From the NCBI GenBank assembly GCA_965221145.1, contig OZ244877.1, positions 4,402,001 through 4,466,000 of the forward strand: DNA of 64,000 bases. Direction: 5' to 3'. Source of the DNA: Bin5 sp965221145 (GTDB lineage Bacteria; Chloroflexota; Anaerolineae; Caldilineales; Caldilineaceae). This document shows, in pieces, positions 40,461 through 49,555 of the stretch. The notes under the pieces are model-generated. The model searched no databases. It was not told the origin of the DNA and worked only from the letters and a program-made list of their open reading frames with translations. The position numbers and the translations under genes are program-made. The number at the start of each line of letters is the position of its first letter. The stretch's first letter is position 1.

Positions 40461-40917
40461 ACACCGCTTTGAAAACGTAACCGAGGAACTGAACGGGAGC
40501 GGACTGATCGTTTTGATGTACCCGCAATATCAGATGCTGCTTTCGTGTATGGCGGCGATGGCGGACGCAAGCGGCGGCAGAGAGTTTTCGGCAACGCATA
40601 CCCAAATCGCCAAGAGGTCGGGCGGCTTTCGCCATGGAAGCATGACTCCTGAGAACGTTGCCGAGTTTGTCTTCGATTTTATCAGACTGGGCATCGTGGA
40701 AGTGGTGTCGGCGAGTGGTCCTGTATCCTATCGAATGGCGATCGGAATAAACAAGTGGAAACGAACGTCGAGAGACGAACGAGTGACCTATCGTTTCGGC
40801 AGCTACGAACGTTTTGTCGACATGGCCGAGGAGATACGACGAATGCAGGGCAATGACGATGCGCCGTTGTTGCCGCCTGTCATCCCTGAGAAAAGCCCGA
40901 TGCGGACGCTGCGGTAG
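40453..40917 (+). CDS. Protein of unknown function (second of a coupled pair)
   Basis: The 154-residue protein (MGEHRFENVTEELNGSGLIVLMYPQYQMLLSCMAAMADASGGREFSATHTQIAKRSGGFRHGSMTPENVAEFVFDFIRLGIVEVV...) could contain a winged-helix-like fold (helix-helix-helix then IVEVVSASGPVSYRMAIG as the wing), but this is a weak impression. The ATG at 40453 has a strong CAGGAGGG site and overlaps the upstream stop. No partner or function is known. Confidence 0.6.
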   Translation: MGEHRFENVTEELNGSGLIVLMYPQYQMLLSCMAAMADASGGREFSATHTQIAKRSGGFRHGSMTPENVAEFVFDFIRLGIVEVVSASGPVSYRMAIGINKWKRTSRDERVTYRFGSYERFVDMAEEIRRMQGNDDAPLLPPVIPEKSPMRTLR

Positions 40918-41132
40918 GGCTACGCAATACGGGCTGAGTCGGCGTGTGTGAACTGAATGCCTACACGAAACAGGGAGGGTGTGGCGTTGCGTAGCGCGTG
41001 GTAGACGATACGGAAAACGCCCTACGATACGAGTTGACGACCAATCTGTTCACGCAAGCCAGTCGCCATTGACAGACGCATTCCCTCACTGTATCCTGCG
41101 ACTCCCGACAAATCCCCCGCAAGGGGACAACA

Positions 41133-41303
41133 GTGACTACGGAAGAACGGGTTGCCAGGATGGAAGGCGAGATCGAACAGATGGCAACGAAAGCCGATAT
41201 TGAACGGGTTACCGGCACACTCACATGGCGCATGGTCATTGTTGCCGGTTTGGCCCAAGCTATTGGAAGCGGCGCATTGCTTCAGTTCCTGCCCCGCCCG
41301 TAA
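41133..41303 (+). CDS. Small coiled-coil membrane protein
   Basis: A GTG at 41133 with AAGGGG upstream opens a 56-residue protein: VTTEERVARMEGEIEQMATKADIERVTGTLTWRMV, then IVAGLAQAIGSGALLQFLPRP. The first half is a short coiled coil and the second half one transmembrane helix, the architecture of DUF1640/XhlA-like small proteins. It is too short for most gene finders. The 215 bp before it hold only GCGTA-type repeats. Confidence 0.55.
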   Translation: MTTEERVARMEGEIEQMATKADIERVTGTLTWRMVIVAGLAQAIGSGALLQFLPRP

Positions 41304-41308
41304 CGTCT

Positions 41309-41472
41309 CTATTCCTCCCCGACGCCCAGCCCCGGCAGCCCCGCCACAATCGCCACCGTCTCCAAACTCACGCTGATCACCTGGCCGATGAGGCGCACAA
41401 TATACTCCGGATCGTCGGCGCGGTTGCGGTCGTTGACGATGCCGCTGCGCTTGTCGGTCTTGACGCGGCAGC
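41309..41472 (-). pseudogene. Second fragment of the DNA methyltransferase C-terminus
   Basis: The segment closely matches the last ~160 bp of the methyltransferase gene (43140-43300): both contain the minus-strand coding for EYIVR..G..ISVSLETVAIVAGLPGLxV and the VKTDKRSGIVNDRNRAD region. Nothing upstream of that part is present. It lies immediately after the small coiled-coil gene. Confidence 0.75.
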
Positions 41473-41492
41473 GGCTCTGTTCGCTCTCGGCT

Positions 41493-42266
41493 CTATCCCG
41501 GGACGATGTTCAACGGAGGGTCGCCCGGCCCTCTGTCTTTGAAGAACTCCTCAAGTGATTGGCGGCATATGGCCCGGGTCTCGGCTTCTTCTTTGCGGGG
41601 GTTCGAGTTGCCAAAGGAGGCCGGCCATTCAATATCCGGTTCGAAGCATATTTGGCAGAGCTTAATTGAGCCGGCCGGGATGGTGTATTCGCAGCAGTGT
41701 TCACCCGTCTGCTGAGGGAAGAGAGTACGTTCGATCTGCGGCGGTTCGTCCCAGTAGTATTTCATGCCGTCGTGCATGCGCGCCCCGTACTCATCAAAGT
41801 TCTTGAAGAGCACTGCCCATTGCCCCTCTTCGGTCAGCCTGATCTGGCGGTCTTCAGCGTTTTGTTTGCGCGTTCCGGCGTAGAGATGGGCCGGTTGGAT
41901 GCAGCAGCGCCGGTGGCACAGGTGAAGTATGTTCTTGCCTGCCGGGATTTCCCCTCGGCTCATTTCGTAGGCGACGCGGTGGGCTTTGCAGGGTTTGCCG
42001 TCCAGTTGCAGAATGCCATATCCATCCGCATCCAGACGATGCCGCCAGATGAGGCACGGGCCATTGAAGGGTATCTGGTTATTTGCTGGCTGCGTGTAGA
42101 CGGCCGCGTAGTCGGTCTTGTTGATTGGGCCTGCGGGTCTTCTGTTGGCGGAAATGCCTGCGCTTGCCAGGTACATGAGGTATGCTCGTTCGGCGTGGTA
42201 TTGGTTCATGGGGGGTGGGTGACTTGGTTTGGGTAATGGATTGCCTGGTAGATGGAATTGCTCCAT
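41493..42266 (-). CDS. HNH endonuclease domain protein
   Basis: The 257-residue reading contains an HNH_3-like nuclease domain: GPCLIWRHRLDADGYGILQLDGKPCKAHRVAYEMSRGEIPAGKNILHLCHRRCCIQPAHLYAGTRKQNAEDR. The H-L-C-H...C-C-I-x-P-x-H-L pattern is the beta-beta-alpha metal site common in phage-encoded homing nucleases. The C-terminal half has two CxxC-like pairs (CCEYTIPAGSIKLCQICF) that may bind zinc. The start is uncertain because neither 42266 nor 42209 has a clear ribosome site. Such genes are often mobile on their own. Confidence 0.72.
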   Translation of the reverse strand: MEQFHLPGNPLPKPSHPPPMNQYHAERAYLMYLASAGISANRRPAGPINKTDYAAVYTQPANNQIPFNGPCLIWRHRLDADGYGILQLDGKPCKAHRVAYEMSRGEIPAGKNILHLCHRRCCIQPAHLYAGTRKQNAEDRQIRLTEEGQWAVLFKNFDEYGARMHDGMKYYWDEPPQIERTLFPQQTGEHCCEYTIPAGSIKLCQICFEPDIEWPASFGNSNPRKEEAETRAICRQSLEEFFKDRGPGDPPLNIVPG

Positions 42267-42315
42267 TATACATCTTGGCTTGTGGTTGAATGTTTGGGGC
42301 CAATCATAATTAACC

Positions 42316-43083
42316 CTATTGACAAGTCTTGCGTCCACGCACCCACCCGATGTGCAGCGGCAAATTGTTCTTGACCCGTACCGTTTCAAGGCCGCCCCTC
42401 TTGGCTTTGATCCCGAAGCAATGGCTACTGAACTCACAAAAATCGTGAAACCCTTGTTCTGTCGGACTGAAAGAATGAACTAACATAACCGCAGCCTTGG
42501 CTCCAAATCTCTCGGCCATAATAACGGCCGACGCAGCGCGGTGTATGAGCTGATAACGAACATGGCCGGGCGGCTCGGCATTGAGGCCAAGGCATGACAT
42601 GAGATATTTAAGACGCTTCAATTTCCCGCAACTCGCGTTTGTCTTCCATTGTCTCAGGGTCTTATCAAATGATTCATTCACCTTTCCTTCGACCGCGATT
42701 GAAACAAATCCACTTGGAATCTTGGCTAGAGCCCATATGTCATTTTGTGATTGACGGCCGCGGCTAGGGAGTTTGACCACCCATTCGGGGAATGCAAACA
42801 GCAGTTCAATTCTATTCAAAGCGTCGGATTGTCTGAGAATCACCTCCACTTCCGGAGGGAATCCTTCACAATCTTCCCAACAATAGGCGAGCGTTCTTGC
42901 AGACTTTCCACACACCCAGTGGCCATCGGGATCGGCCAACAAAGCTCTCCAATCCTCCGGTCCTGATGATGGGACAAATACATCCTTCATGATTTTCCCA
43001 GTCCGAAGATATATTTCAATGGAACTACAGCGATCCTCGAAACTTGCTGGGGGCCTGTCGGATATGATGAAAATTCTCGACAT
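42316..43083 (-). CDS. DUF6946-like protein, possible PD-(D/E)XK nuclease fold
   Basis: The 255-residue protein resembles the DUF6946 family: KDVFVPSSGPEDWRALLADPDGHWVCGKSARTLAYCWE, FPEWVVKLPSRGRQSQNDIWALAKIPSGFVSIAVEGKVNESFDKTL, then RYQLIHRAASAVIMAERFGAKAAVMLVHSFS. The strand-embedded VEGKVNE with an upstream Asp (NDIW) looks like a PD-(D/E)XK core, so a restriction-like nuclease is possible. The start at 43083 has AAGGAGAAAAAT before it. It sits next to the large methyltransferase, and the two might form a restriction-modification pair, but that is unproven. Confidence 0.6.
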   Translation of the reverse strand: MSRIFIISDRPPASFEDRCSSIEIYLRTGKIMKDVFVPSSGPEDWRALLADPDGHWVCGKSARTLAYCWEDCEGFPPEVEVILRQSDALNRIELLFAFPEWVVKLPSRGRQSQNDIWALAKIPSGFVSIAVEGKVNESFDKTLRQWKTNASCGKLKRLKYLMSCLGLNAEPPGHVRYQLIHRAASAVIMAERFGAKAAVMLVHSFSPTEQGFHDFCEFSSHCFGIKAKRGGLETVRVKNNLPLHIGWVRGRKTCQ

Positions 43084-43139
43084 ATTTTTCTCCTTCCGCT
43101 TGAACTGGGCAGAACCGTCTATTGACGTACTACATTTAT

Positions 43140-46100
43140 TCATTCCCCAGGCACATCCAGCCCCGGCAACCCTGCCACAATCGCCACCGTCTCCAAACTC
43201 ACGCTGATCACCTTGCCAAGCAGCCGCACAATATACTCCTGATCGTCGGCGCGGTTGGGGTCGTTGACGATGCCGCTGCGCCTGTCCGTCTTGACGCGGT
43301 ACTGGTCGATCACCCAGTCCAGCGCCGAACGGTTGCCGAGGCGGTAGGCGAACGCTTCGGCGGGGATGCCGTCCAGCGTCAGGAAGCCGTTGTAGCGCAG
43401 TTGCGTCCTGTCTTTGGAGAGGCGCATCTTCTCCACGCGCCAGTCGAGCGGCATCTCCGGCGTTTCGACCTGTTGGAGCGGGTATTGCGGCTGCTCTTCA
43501 TAGCCGACGTGGATGGCGGCCAGGCGCGCGCCGGCGTGGGCAAAGGCGCGGAAGTCGGGCGCGAAGGGGATGCGCGGCAGCTCGCGCTTGAGGTTGGCCT
43601 GGTAGCGTTCGCGGTAGGCGGGATGGTGCAGCAGGCCGTAGACGTAGTGGAAGATGTCCCACTTGCTGATCGTCTCGTCGCCGTACTGGGCGCGGAACTG
43701 GGCCAGCGCCCAGTCGGTGATGTTCTCGCGCCGGTTGCTGCCGTCCTCGTCGTAGGTGTAGAAGGGGGAAGCACTGAAAGCCATCACTCGCCGCGATTGT
43801 GTGAAGTTCGGGAATCAGATTTGTCATCAGAGTACTGAATCCGGCGCGGAAGCCGTGATCGCTAACGAGTATTACACGATTTTCCGTATGTGTCTTCAAT
43901 GTGGGGAAAAGCAGATACTGTTGATACCGCTCTTCATTCCAGAAGTTATCGAAGTAGAGATGTTTCTGGCAGAACGGACGATACAACGAAGTGCGAAAGT
44001 GCGATTCTTCATATTTGCTTAGCGCGAGCTTCTTGAGTGATGCCTTTACCTGACGGGTCCATTTGATGCGTGGGTCGTTCGTGTCAATGAAACTTTCAGC
44101 AGGCGCGTGGGGATCAAGCCTTCTCTTGCGATCAACAGCGCTGTTGTATATCTCGACAAATGTGCGAACTTGATTTGCCAGCAATTCTAAGTCAAACGAA
44201 TATACCAACACGTCCCTATTCGTAGCGACACCCAATGAGTAGCGTTTAAACAATACTTTTCCGTCCCCACCCTTCGCCATTTTTGCTTCCCTGGTTCCAA
44301 TTGGGATAAAGGTCTCATATTCCGCGTGGTGTCCTTCCGTAAGCCATGTGTGCTTTGCATCAATAGCGGCCTGTTTCATTGGAAGGTTTGGATAGGCACC
44401 GAATTCAGTTAGAATATCGCGCTTTTTGCGGGATTTGAGATAGTCGTCTACCGAGTAAATCCAGACTTCAGTTTCTTCAGAATTCACTCCCGCTTTCTTA
44501 ATGAAGAAGCTAATTCCGACCCCAACACGGATCTGGTCTTCAAAGATGTTACCACCCTCCTTCTGTCGGCGTTCACCTGCAGTCCGCGCATTCCCTTTGA
44601 GATCGATGTGACAAATCTTGGTAAAGTCCTGTGTGAGATGTTTGCGCATCCCATCGAAGGCCACAGCATCCAAAAAACTGTTGTTGGTCACAAAGGCGAC
44701 CACTCCTTCCTCGCCAATGCGGTCCGATGCCCAACGGATCGCCTTCACATACGGATCGGAGAGCTTGTTTCTGAGCGTGGCTTTGGAATCCTTCACATAG
44801 GTGTCGCGCACCCGCTTGTCCATCGTCGGATACTTGCGGTTCTTGTTGTTGTCATTCTCATTCACCTGCCCCACGTTGTAAGGCGGGTTGCCGATCACCA
44901 CGAACATCGGCGCCCGCTTCTGGCTCTCCACCCGCTGCGTGTTCTCCGGCGCAAACAGCGGCAACTGCCGGTCCTCGGCCAGGTCGAACGTGTCGACCAG
45001 GCAGATGCCCGCGAACGGCTCGTACTTCTCCGTCGCATCATAGTACTCGTGCTCGATGTTCATGCTGGCGATGTAGTAGGGCAGCAGCATCACCTCGTTG
45101 CAGTGCAGTTCGCTCCCGTACTTGCGTTCCAGCGCGGTGCGCGGGATCTCGCGCATCATGCGCACAATGAAGTTGCCCGTGCCCACGAAGGGATCGATGA
45201 TGTGAACGCCCTCGTCGGCCAGCGAACGGCCAAACTCGCGCTCCAGGATGGCGGCCACGCTGCGTACCATGAAATCGACGATCGGCTGCGGCGTGTAGAC
45301 GATTCCGTGCGTATCCGCCACCTTGACCGAATAGCCCTGGAAGAACTGCTCATACACGGTGTTGAGAAAGTGCTGCTTGTGCGAAAAGTCGCTGATCGTG
45401 GCGGCGGTGCGCTCGATGGCGACGTAGAAGCGGTCCAGGCTGCCCAGAAACTCGTCGCGGCTGAACGATTGCGACATGAGCGCGTCGATCACGTTCTCGA
45501 TCTCGAAGGCGATCACGTTGCGCCGCGTGAAGGCCGGCCGGTTGAAGACGGTGCGAAACAGCCGCTCGGTCAGCAGGTGCTGGATCAGCATCTCCTCGAC
45601 CGCGGCTTCGGCCAGGTTCGGGTTGATCGACTGGCGGCATTTTGCCAAAAACTCGGCGAAGGCAGCGCTGAAGCTCCGGTTGCTGAGCCGCTCGCGCTGG
45701 ATCAACTCTGCCAGCCCATTGCCGATGTCGGCCACCCGCTCCTTGAACTGGGCGACCGCCTCCTCCCAGGCGGCGTACTCCTGCGGGCGGTAGGCGCAGA
45801 AGGTTTGCAGCGTCTCGATCAGCTGCGCGGCGTCGGTCAGGTCGGCGTCAAGCGCCAGGCGTCCGTGCTGCCACAGCATCGCCCGCTGCGGCGTCTGGAA
45901 GAGGATATTGTCGCGCGGGTAGCCGGCCTGGAACTTGCGCTCGACCTCGGTGGGCAGGTCGTCGTCAATGTCCTTGGCCTCCCAGTAGCCGTGCGTCAGC
46001 CGGAAGTCGTCGACCAGCGCGCCGTCGGCGACGATGCGCTTGCCGCGGCGGGTGTTGAGCGCGAACTCCGGCACGAGGGTCCAGCCGCACTGGCGGGCGC

Positions 46101-46233
46101 AGGTTTCGAGCAGGGCCTGGAAGGCGGCGCGCACCGCGGTTTCGTGGGTGACGCCGAGGCGGGCGAACTGGTCGAGCGCGGCGTAGTAGGATTTGACGGG
46201 CTTGTGGGTGGGTTTGAGGGTGAGGGTGGGCAT
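43140..46233 (-). pseudogene. Large adenine-type DNA methyltransferase (type ISP/IIG-like), frameshifted near C-terminus
   Basis: The main frame from ATG 46233 gives MPTLTLKPTHKPVKSYYAALDQFARLGVTHE, an N-terminal type I/ISP-like region (TLVPEFALNTRRGKRIVADGALVDDFRLTHGYWEAKD, an EAK nuclease-like strand). The methyltransferase core follows, with motif I VHIIDPFVGTGNFIVRMM and motif IV VIGNPPYNVGQ. The expected C-terminus continues in another frame (FYTYDEDGSNRRENITDWALAQFRAQYGDE... to VPGE at 43140). The switch falls at a C5 run at about 43763-43767, where four C would restore FQCFPFYTYDED. The total would be about 1030 residues. One extra C either inactivates the target-recognition end or is a sequencing error. 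A helicase domain is absent. Confidence 0.8.
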
Positions 46234-46276
46234 GGTTGGTTTCCAGGGGATGTTGGGCGGGCGCGGCGCGGGAATT

Positions 46277-46326
46277 TTCAGGAATTGCTATTTATTAGTG
46301 TCCGCTTTGTCCGCTCTTACCCCCCC
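46277..46326 (-). repeat. Dispersed repeat copy 1 (G-tract plus AGCGGACAAAGCGGACA)
   Basis: On the minus strand a G7 tract is followed by TAAGAGCGGACAAAGCGGAC and then an A/T-rich stretch ending CCTGAAAATTCC. A second copy with the same order is at 50560-50617 on the plus strand. It lies upstream of the methyltransferase start; the rest of the 46234-46521 gap holds no gene. Confidence 0.6.
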
Positions 46327-46521
46327 TTCCTTTTTTTGCCCAAAAGGGGCAGGGATTGGTTGAAAATGCGGAATGGGGGGCCTGGGCGTGCGGTGGTCAT
46401 GTCGTGAGGGAATATAGCACAGATGGGCGGATTGGGCAAGTTTGGGGGGCGTATTTTGATTGGGTTGCTGATGTTACGCAGTAGTTGACGAATTGAGTAG
46501 AATAAGGTCAGGAGGTGAAAC

Positions 46522-47503
46522 ATGAATTTCAAACTCTTTGACCTGTATTCGGACTTTCTCCTGAGTTCATTTGCGGCAACGACGGCGACAGGCATGTCGG
46601 CCTTGATGGAGAAGGCGATCAGCCACGACCAAGTCAGTCGCATGCTCAACAGCCAACGACTGCAGCCGAAAGAGTGGTGTCGGCATGGTCAAGCCCTCTG
46701 TGCGCAGCATGCAAGGCGAGCATGGCGTCATCACGATTGACGACAGCATCGTTGAGAAGCCCTACACCGATGAGAACGAACTCATCTGCTGGCACTACGA
46801 CCATGCGCAAGGACAGATGGCCAAGGGCATCAACTTTATCACTGCTTTGTACACAGTGGGTGAGATTTCATTGCCGGTGACCTATCGGTTGGTGACCAAG
46901 ACCGAATCGTACATTGACAAGCAGGGCAAACGGAAACGACGCAGCGCTGTGACCAAGAACGAGCATTTTCGTGCCATGCTGCAAAACTGTGTGCATAACC
47001 GCATTCCCTTCCGCTATGTGCTCAATGACATCTGGTTTGCTTCGGCTGAGAATATGAGCTATATCAAACGCACGCTGCGCAAAGAGTTCATCATGGGACT
47101 CAAAACCAATCGCAAGATCGCCCTTTCTCGCCAAGACAAACAGCATGGTCGCTATCACAGACTGGAACAACTCGACCTGCCAGAAGACACAGTTACAGGC
47201 ATCTATCTGGAGCAGGTGCCCTTTCCCCTCTATCTGCTCCGTCAGACCTGCACAAACGCAGATGGCTCGACCGCTGTGCGCTATCTGGTGACCAGTGACG
47301 CCTGCTTGACAGCTGACCAGATCATCACAATCTACCAAGAACGGTGGAAAGTGGAAGAATATCATCGCTCGCTCAAACAGAACGCATCCCTTGCCAAATC
47401 ACCAACCCGCACACCAACCACGCAGACCAATCACTTTGTGGCTGCTCTCTGGACCTTTACCAAGCTGGAGATACTAAGGATTGGTCATCAAATAACACAA
47501 TGA
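46522..47503 (+). pseudogene. IS4/IS701-like DDE transposase, frameshifted
   Basis: The first frame from 46522 reads MNFKLFDLYSDFLLSSFAATTATGMSALMEKAISHDQVSRMLNSQRLQPKEW. The second frame from 46685 continues MVKPSVRSMQGEHGVITIDDSIVEKPYTDENELICWHYDHAQGQMAKGINFITALY (first Asp) and IYQERWKVEEYHRSLKQNASLAKSPTRTPTTQTNHF (the Glu motif). One extra base between 46676 and 46684 breaks the frame. A good AGGAGGTG site precedes the start. The gene ends one base before the stop of the convergent ISAzo13 transposase, so one element abuts or truncates the other. Clear terminal repeats were not identified. Confidence 0.78.
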
Positions 47504-47929
47504 TTCATATAGATTGAGGGGCGGCGGTGTAGTTCCACTGAGGCAACAGTTCGTCAAAGACGATGGGCATGTTTTGCTTGAAGTCAGCGGCAACTTTGCG
47601 GCCGGTCTCGTAGATGCGGTCCAGCAGATCAACGGTCACAGACAGACCTTGTTGGGTCTTGGTCTGAGCGATGAGTTGACAAACCAGTTCACGACTCTTA
47701 AAGATGACCCCTTGACAGGCGCGGGTGACATGGGGGAAGAGACGATGTTCAATCGGATTGTACTTGGAACAATAGGGGGGATAATGGGCGACACGGATTT
47801 CAATGCCGATCTCATCAACGAGCGCCTGTAACTCCTGTTTGAAGATGTAGTGGCGGGCATGGTTGCTGCCGCCACTATCACAGAGGAGCAGGATCGAGGT
47901 GGCGTGCGGATAGTCAAAGCGACCTTTTT

Positions 47930-47982
47930 GATGATTTTTTGGCGGAAGTGTTTTCATGCCACCGCCAATACAAAAAATCATC
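47930..47982. repeat. Palindromic element, second family, copy 1 (inside ISAzo13)
   Basis: GATGATTTTTT (47930-47940) is a perfect inverted copy of AAAAAATCATC (47972-47982), and GGCGG pairs with CCGCC inside it. It splits the ISAzo13 motif NWWQQF...GRFDYP, which homologues have contiguous, so it is an insertion. A relative with the same layout (GAAGATTTTTTGGCGGAAG on the minus strand) is at 50429-50480. Confidence 0.65.
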
Positions 47983-48428
47983 AAACTGTTGCCACCAATT
48001 GCGCAGGCTGTCACAGGCGAACTGGCTGGTGTCGCGACTAACGCCGATGTTGATGAAGCCGTGGTTGAGGTGGAGGTCATAGATGGCATGCGGGATAATG
48101 ATGCCCTCTGAAAAGCTGGTGAAATCATGGTCAAAGGTCTGCATCTCAGCCGTGGTGTAGAGGGAGCCGTGCCGATAGAAATTGCCGAGCTGCTCTTTCT
48201 TCTTGGTGTCCATGCTGACGACCGGGTTGCCGACAGCCTGGTAGTGGGTCTTGAGTTCAGCAATGCGCTCAAACTGCCGGTTGCGGTCGGGCACGGCCTT
48301 CATCGTCACTTTTTTTGGGCTTTGCGCCGGCTGAAGTTGTGCTTGGCGAGCAACTGTTTCACCACCGTGTCACTCACCTGAATGGCATGCGTTTGGCGCA
48401 AACGGTTGGCAATCTCCTTGCGGGAAAG

Positions 48429-48575
48429 GGTAGTGGTCGAATAGTAAGTGATCTGATAATCCGGTGGTGTGGACATTCTTGTCCGTGCATCCGCTAATCA
48501 TAGCAATCTCCGTATCACAGAAATCACAGTTCAGACATAGACTTTGCCCTCAACACTTACTTTGTGACCACTACC
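48429..48575. mobile_element. 147-bp MITE with perfect 8-bp target duplication
   Basis: The left end GGTAGTGGTCGAATAGTAAG and, in reverse complement, the right end GGTAGTGGTCACAAAGTAAG form 20-bp terminal inverted repeats with three mismatches. CGGGAAAG is duplicated at 48421-48428 and 48576-48583. Removing the element and one duplication restores the transposase reading RWTNLSRKEIANRL exactly. There is no ORF. The interior contains the word GTCTGAACTGTGATTT, also found at 51719 and in part at 59961. The parent transposase family is not identified. Confidence 0.9.
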
Positions 48576-48931
48576 CGGGAAAGATTGGTCCAGCGCACAT
48601 CGACCTGCATCGGGTCGCCAGCGGTCTGGTGCTCGATGACATCCAGAAATGCCTTGTCAATCTCCGGCAGCGTCTCTTGATAGGACTTGCGACCGCCGCC
48701 GGGACGCCGGATACGCGCATCGTTGCCACTGCCAGCCGGCATCGCGTCCAGTTCGTTGATGCCGATGGCGATCGTGCTCTGTGCGCAGCCGCATACCTGG
48801 GCGATGTAGGTGATGCCGCCATGACCCAGCTTCTTGGCTTCGATCGCGGCATAGCGCCGCCTGTCTTTCTCCGACAATGTGAGGTAATACTTGCGTATCA
48901 GTTGTTCGATCTCTTCTGCATAGGGTATCAT

Positions 48932-49293
48932 GAGCCGTCTCCATCACCGCAGTCTTTGCACTCGACTCGATAACCCTATCTCCTTTATCTATCCATCGCA
49001 AATCCGTTTGCCTTGTGCCACTACTTCAATGACTTGTTTCATCACCGTTACTAAGCACTTCGTATATCTCTTTCTCGTTATACTCGGCTCGCCAAGTTTT
49101 CAGCCAAGAATGGCAAGAACGATATGGTTGGCCCCAATGACTGGACCACGAAATGGGAAAAATAAGATGCATCCAGACGGATGCGGCCGGTTGAAGTGGG
49201 CCCCAAAAACTGGGCCACGAACTACGGTGTTTTATGAGACAGTTCACGGAGCAATTTAAGATCAACTCTACCATAATCTACGCGAATCCAATC
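48932..49293. other. Gene-free stretch with 23-bp direct repeats around a hairpin
   Basis: GGCCCCAATGACTGGACCAC at 49130-49149 and GGCCCCAAAAACTGGGCCAC at 49199-49218 are near-identical direct repeats 69 bp apart, each followed by GAA. Between them GCATCC-AGAC-GGATGC (near 49169-49184) forms a hairpin. This looks like the end region of a lost mobile element; no gene is visible. Confidence 0.45.
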
Positions 49294-49420
49294 AATTTTC
49301 TCACCCAAAACTTCAATCCCACGCATAGACCCGTCAAAGCCTCCTACGCCGCACTGGAGCAGATCGCGCGGCAGGGCGTGACGGATGGGAGCGCGGCGCG
49401 GCGGTTTCCGTCGTGTCAAT
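49294..49420 (+). pseudogene. N-terminal fragment of the DNA methyltransferase family
   Basis: The plus strand reads NFLTQNFNPTHRPVKASYAALEQIARQGVTDGSAARRF, which matches the N-terminus of the 46233 methyltransferase (PTHKPVKSYYAALDQFARLGVTHETAVRAAF). The match stops after about 40 codons and another sequence follows. It is the only remnant carrying the N-terminal end. Confidence 0.7.
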
Positions 49421-49555
49421 GAAGTTTGCCGGGAGTGGGAGCCTTCTTGCGGTCGGGAACAGGCCATTTCAGCAAATTCTTGCGCCTTGCGCTATAGGAC
49501 AAGAAAAAATAAATATTCGCAGACGGTGCAATCTTCGCTTCTCACCCCAGCGGCT

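Larger units (their letters stand above)
47505..48931 (-). pseudogene. ISAzo13 family transposase, interrupted by a MITE, a palindrome and a frameshift
   Basis: Three pieces join into one ISAzo13-type transposase. 48931-48576 reads MIPYAEEIEQLIRKYYLTLSEKDRRRYAAIEAKKLGHGGITYIAQVCG...VRWTNLS. 48428-48310 reads RKEIANRLRQTHAIQVSDTVVKQLLAKHNFSRRKAQKK. 48309-47505 reads VTMKAVPDRNRQFERIAELKTHYQ...DTKKKEQLGNF...FACDSLRNWWQQF, then GRFDYPHATSILLLCDSGGSNHARHYIFKQELQALVDE to the end. The lesions are a 147-bp MITE in codon 117-118, an A7 run at about 48309-48317 needing a -1 shift, and a ~53-bp palindromic insertion at 47930-47982 that shifts frame. The gene is dead. Confidence 0.82.

Noticed and set aside
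44608..46407. Plus-strand open frame of 599 residues
   Set aside because: It is antisense to the DNA methyltransferase, which has recognisable motifs I and IV.
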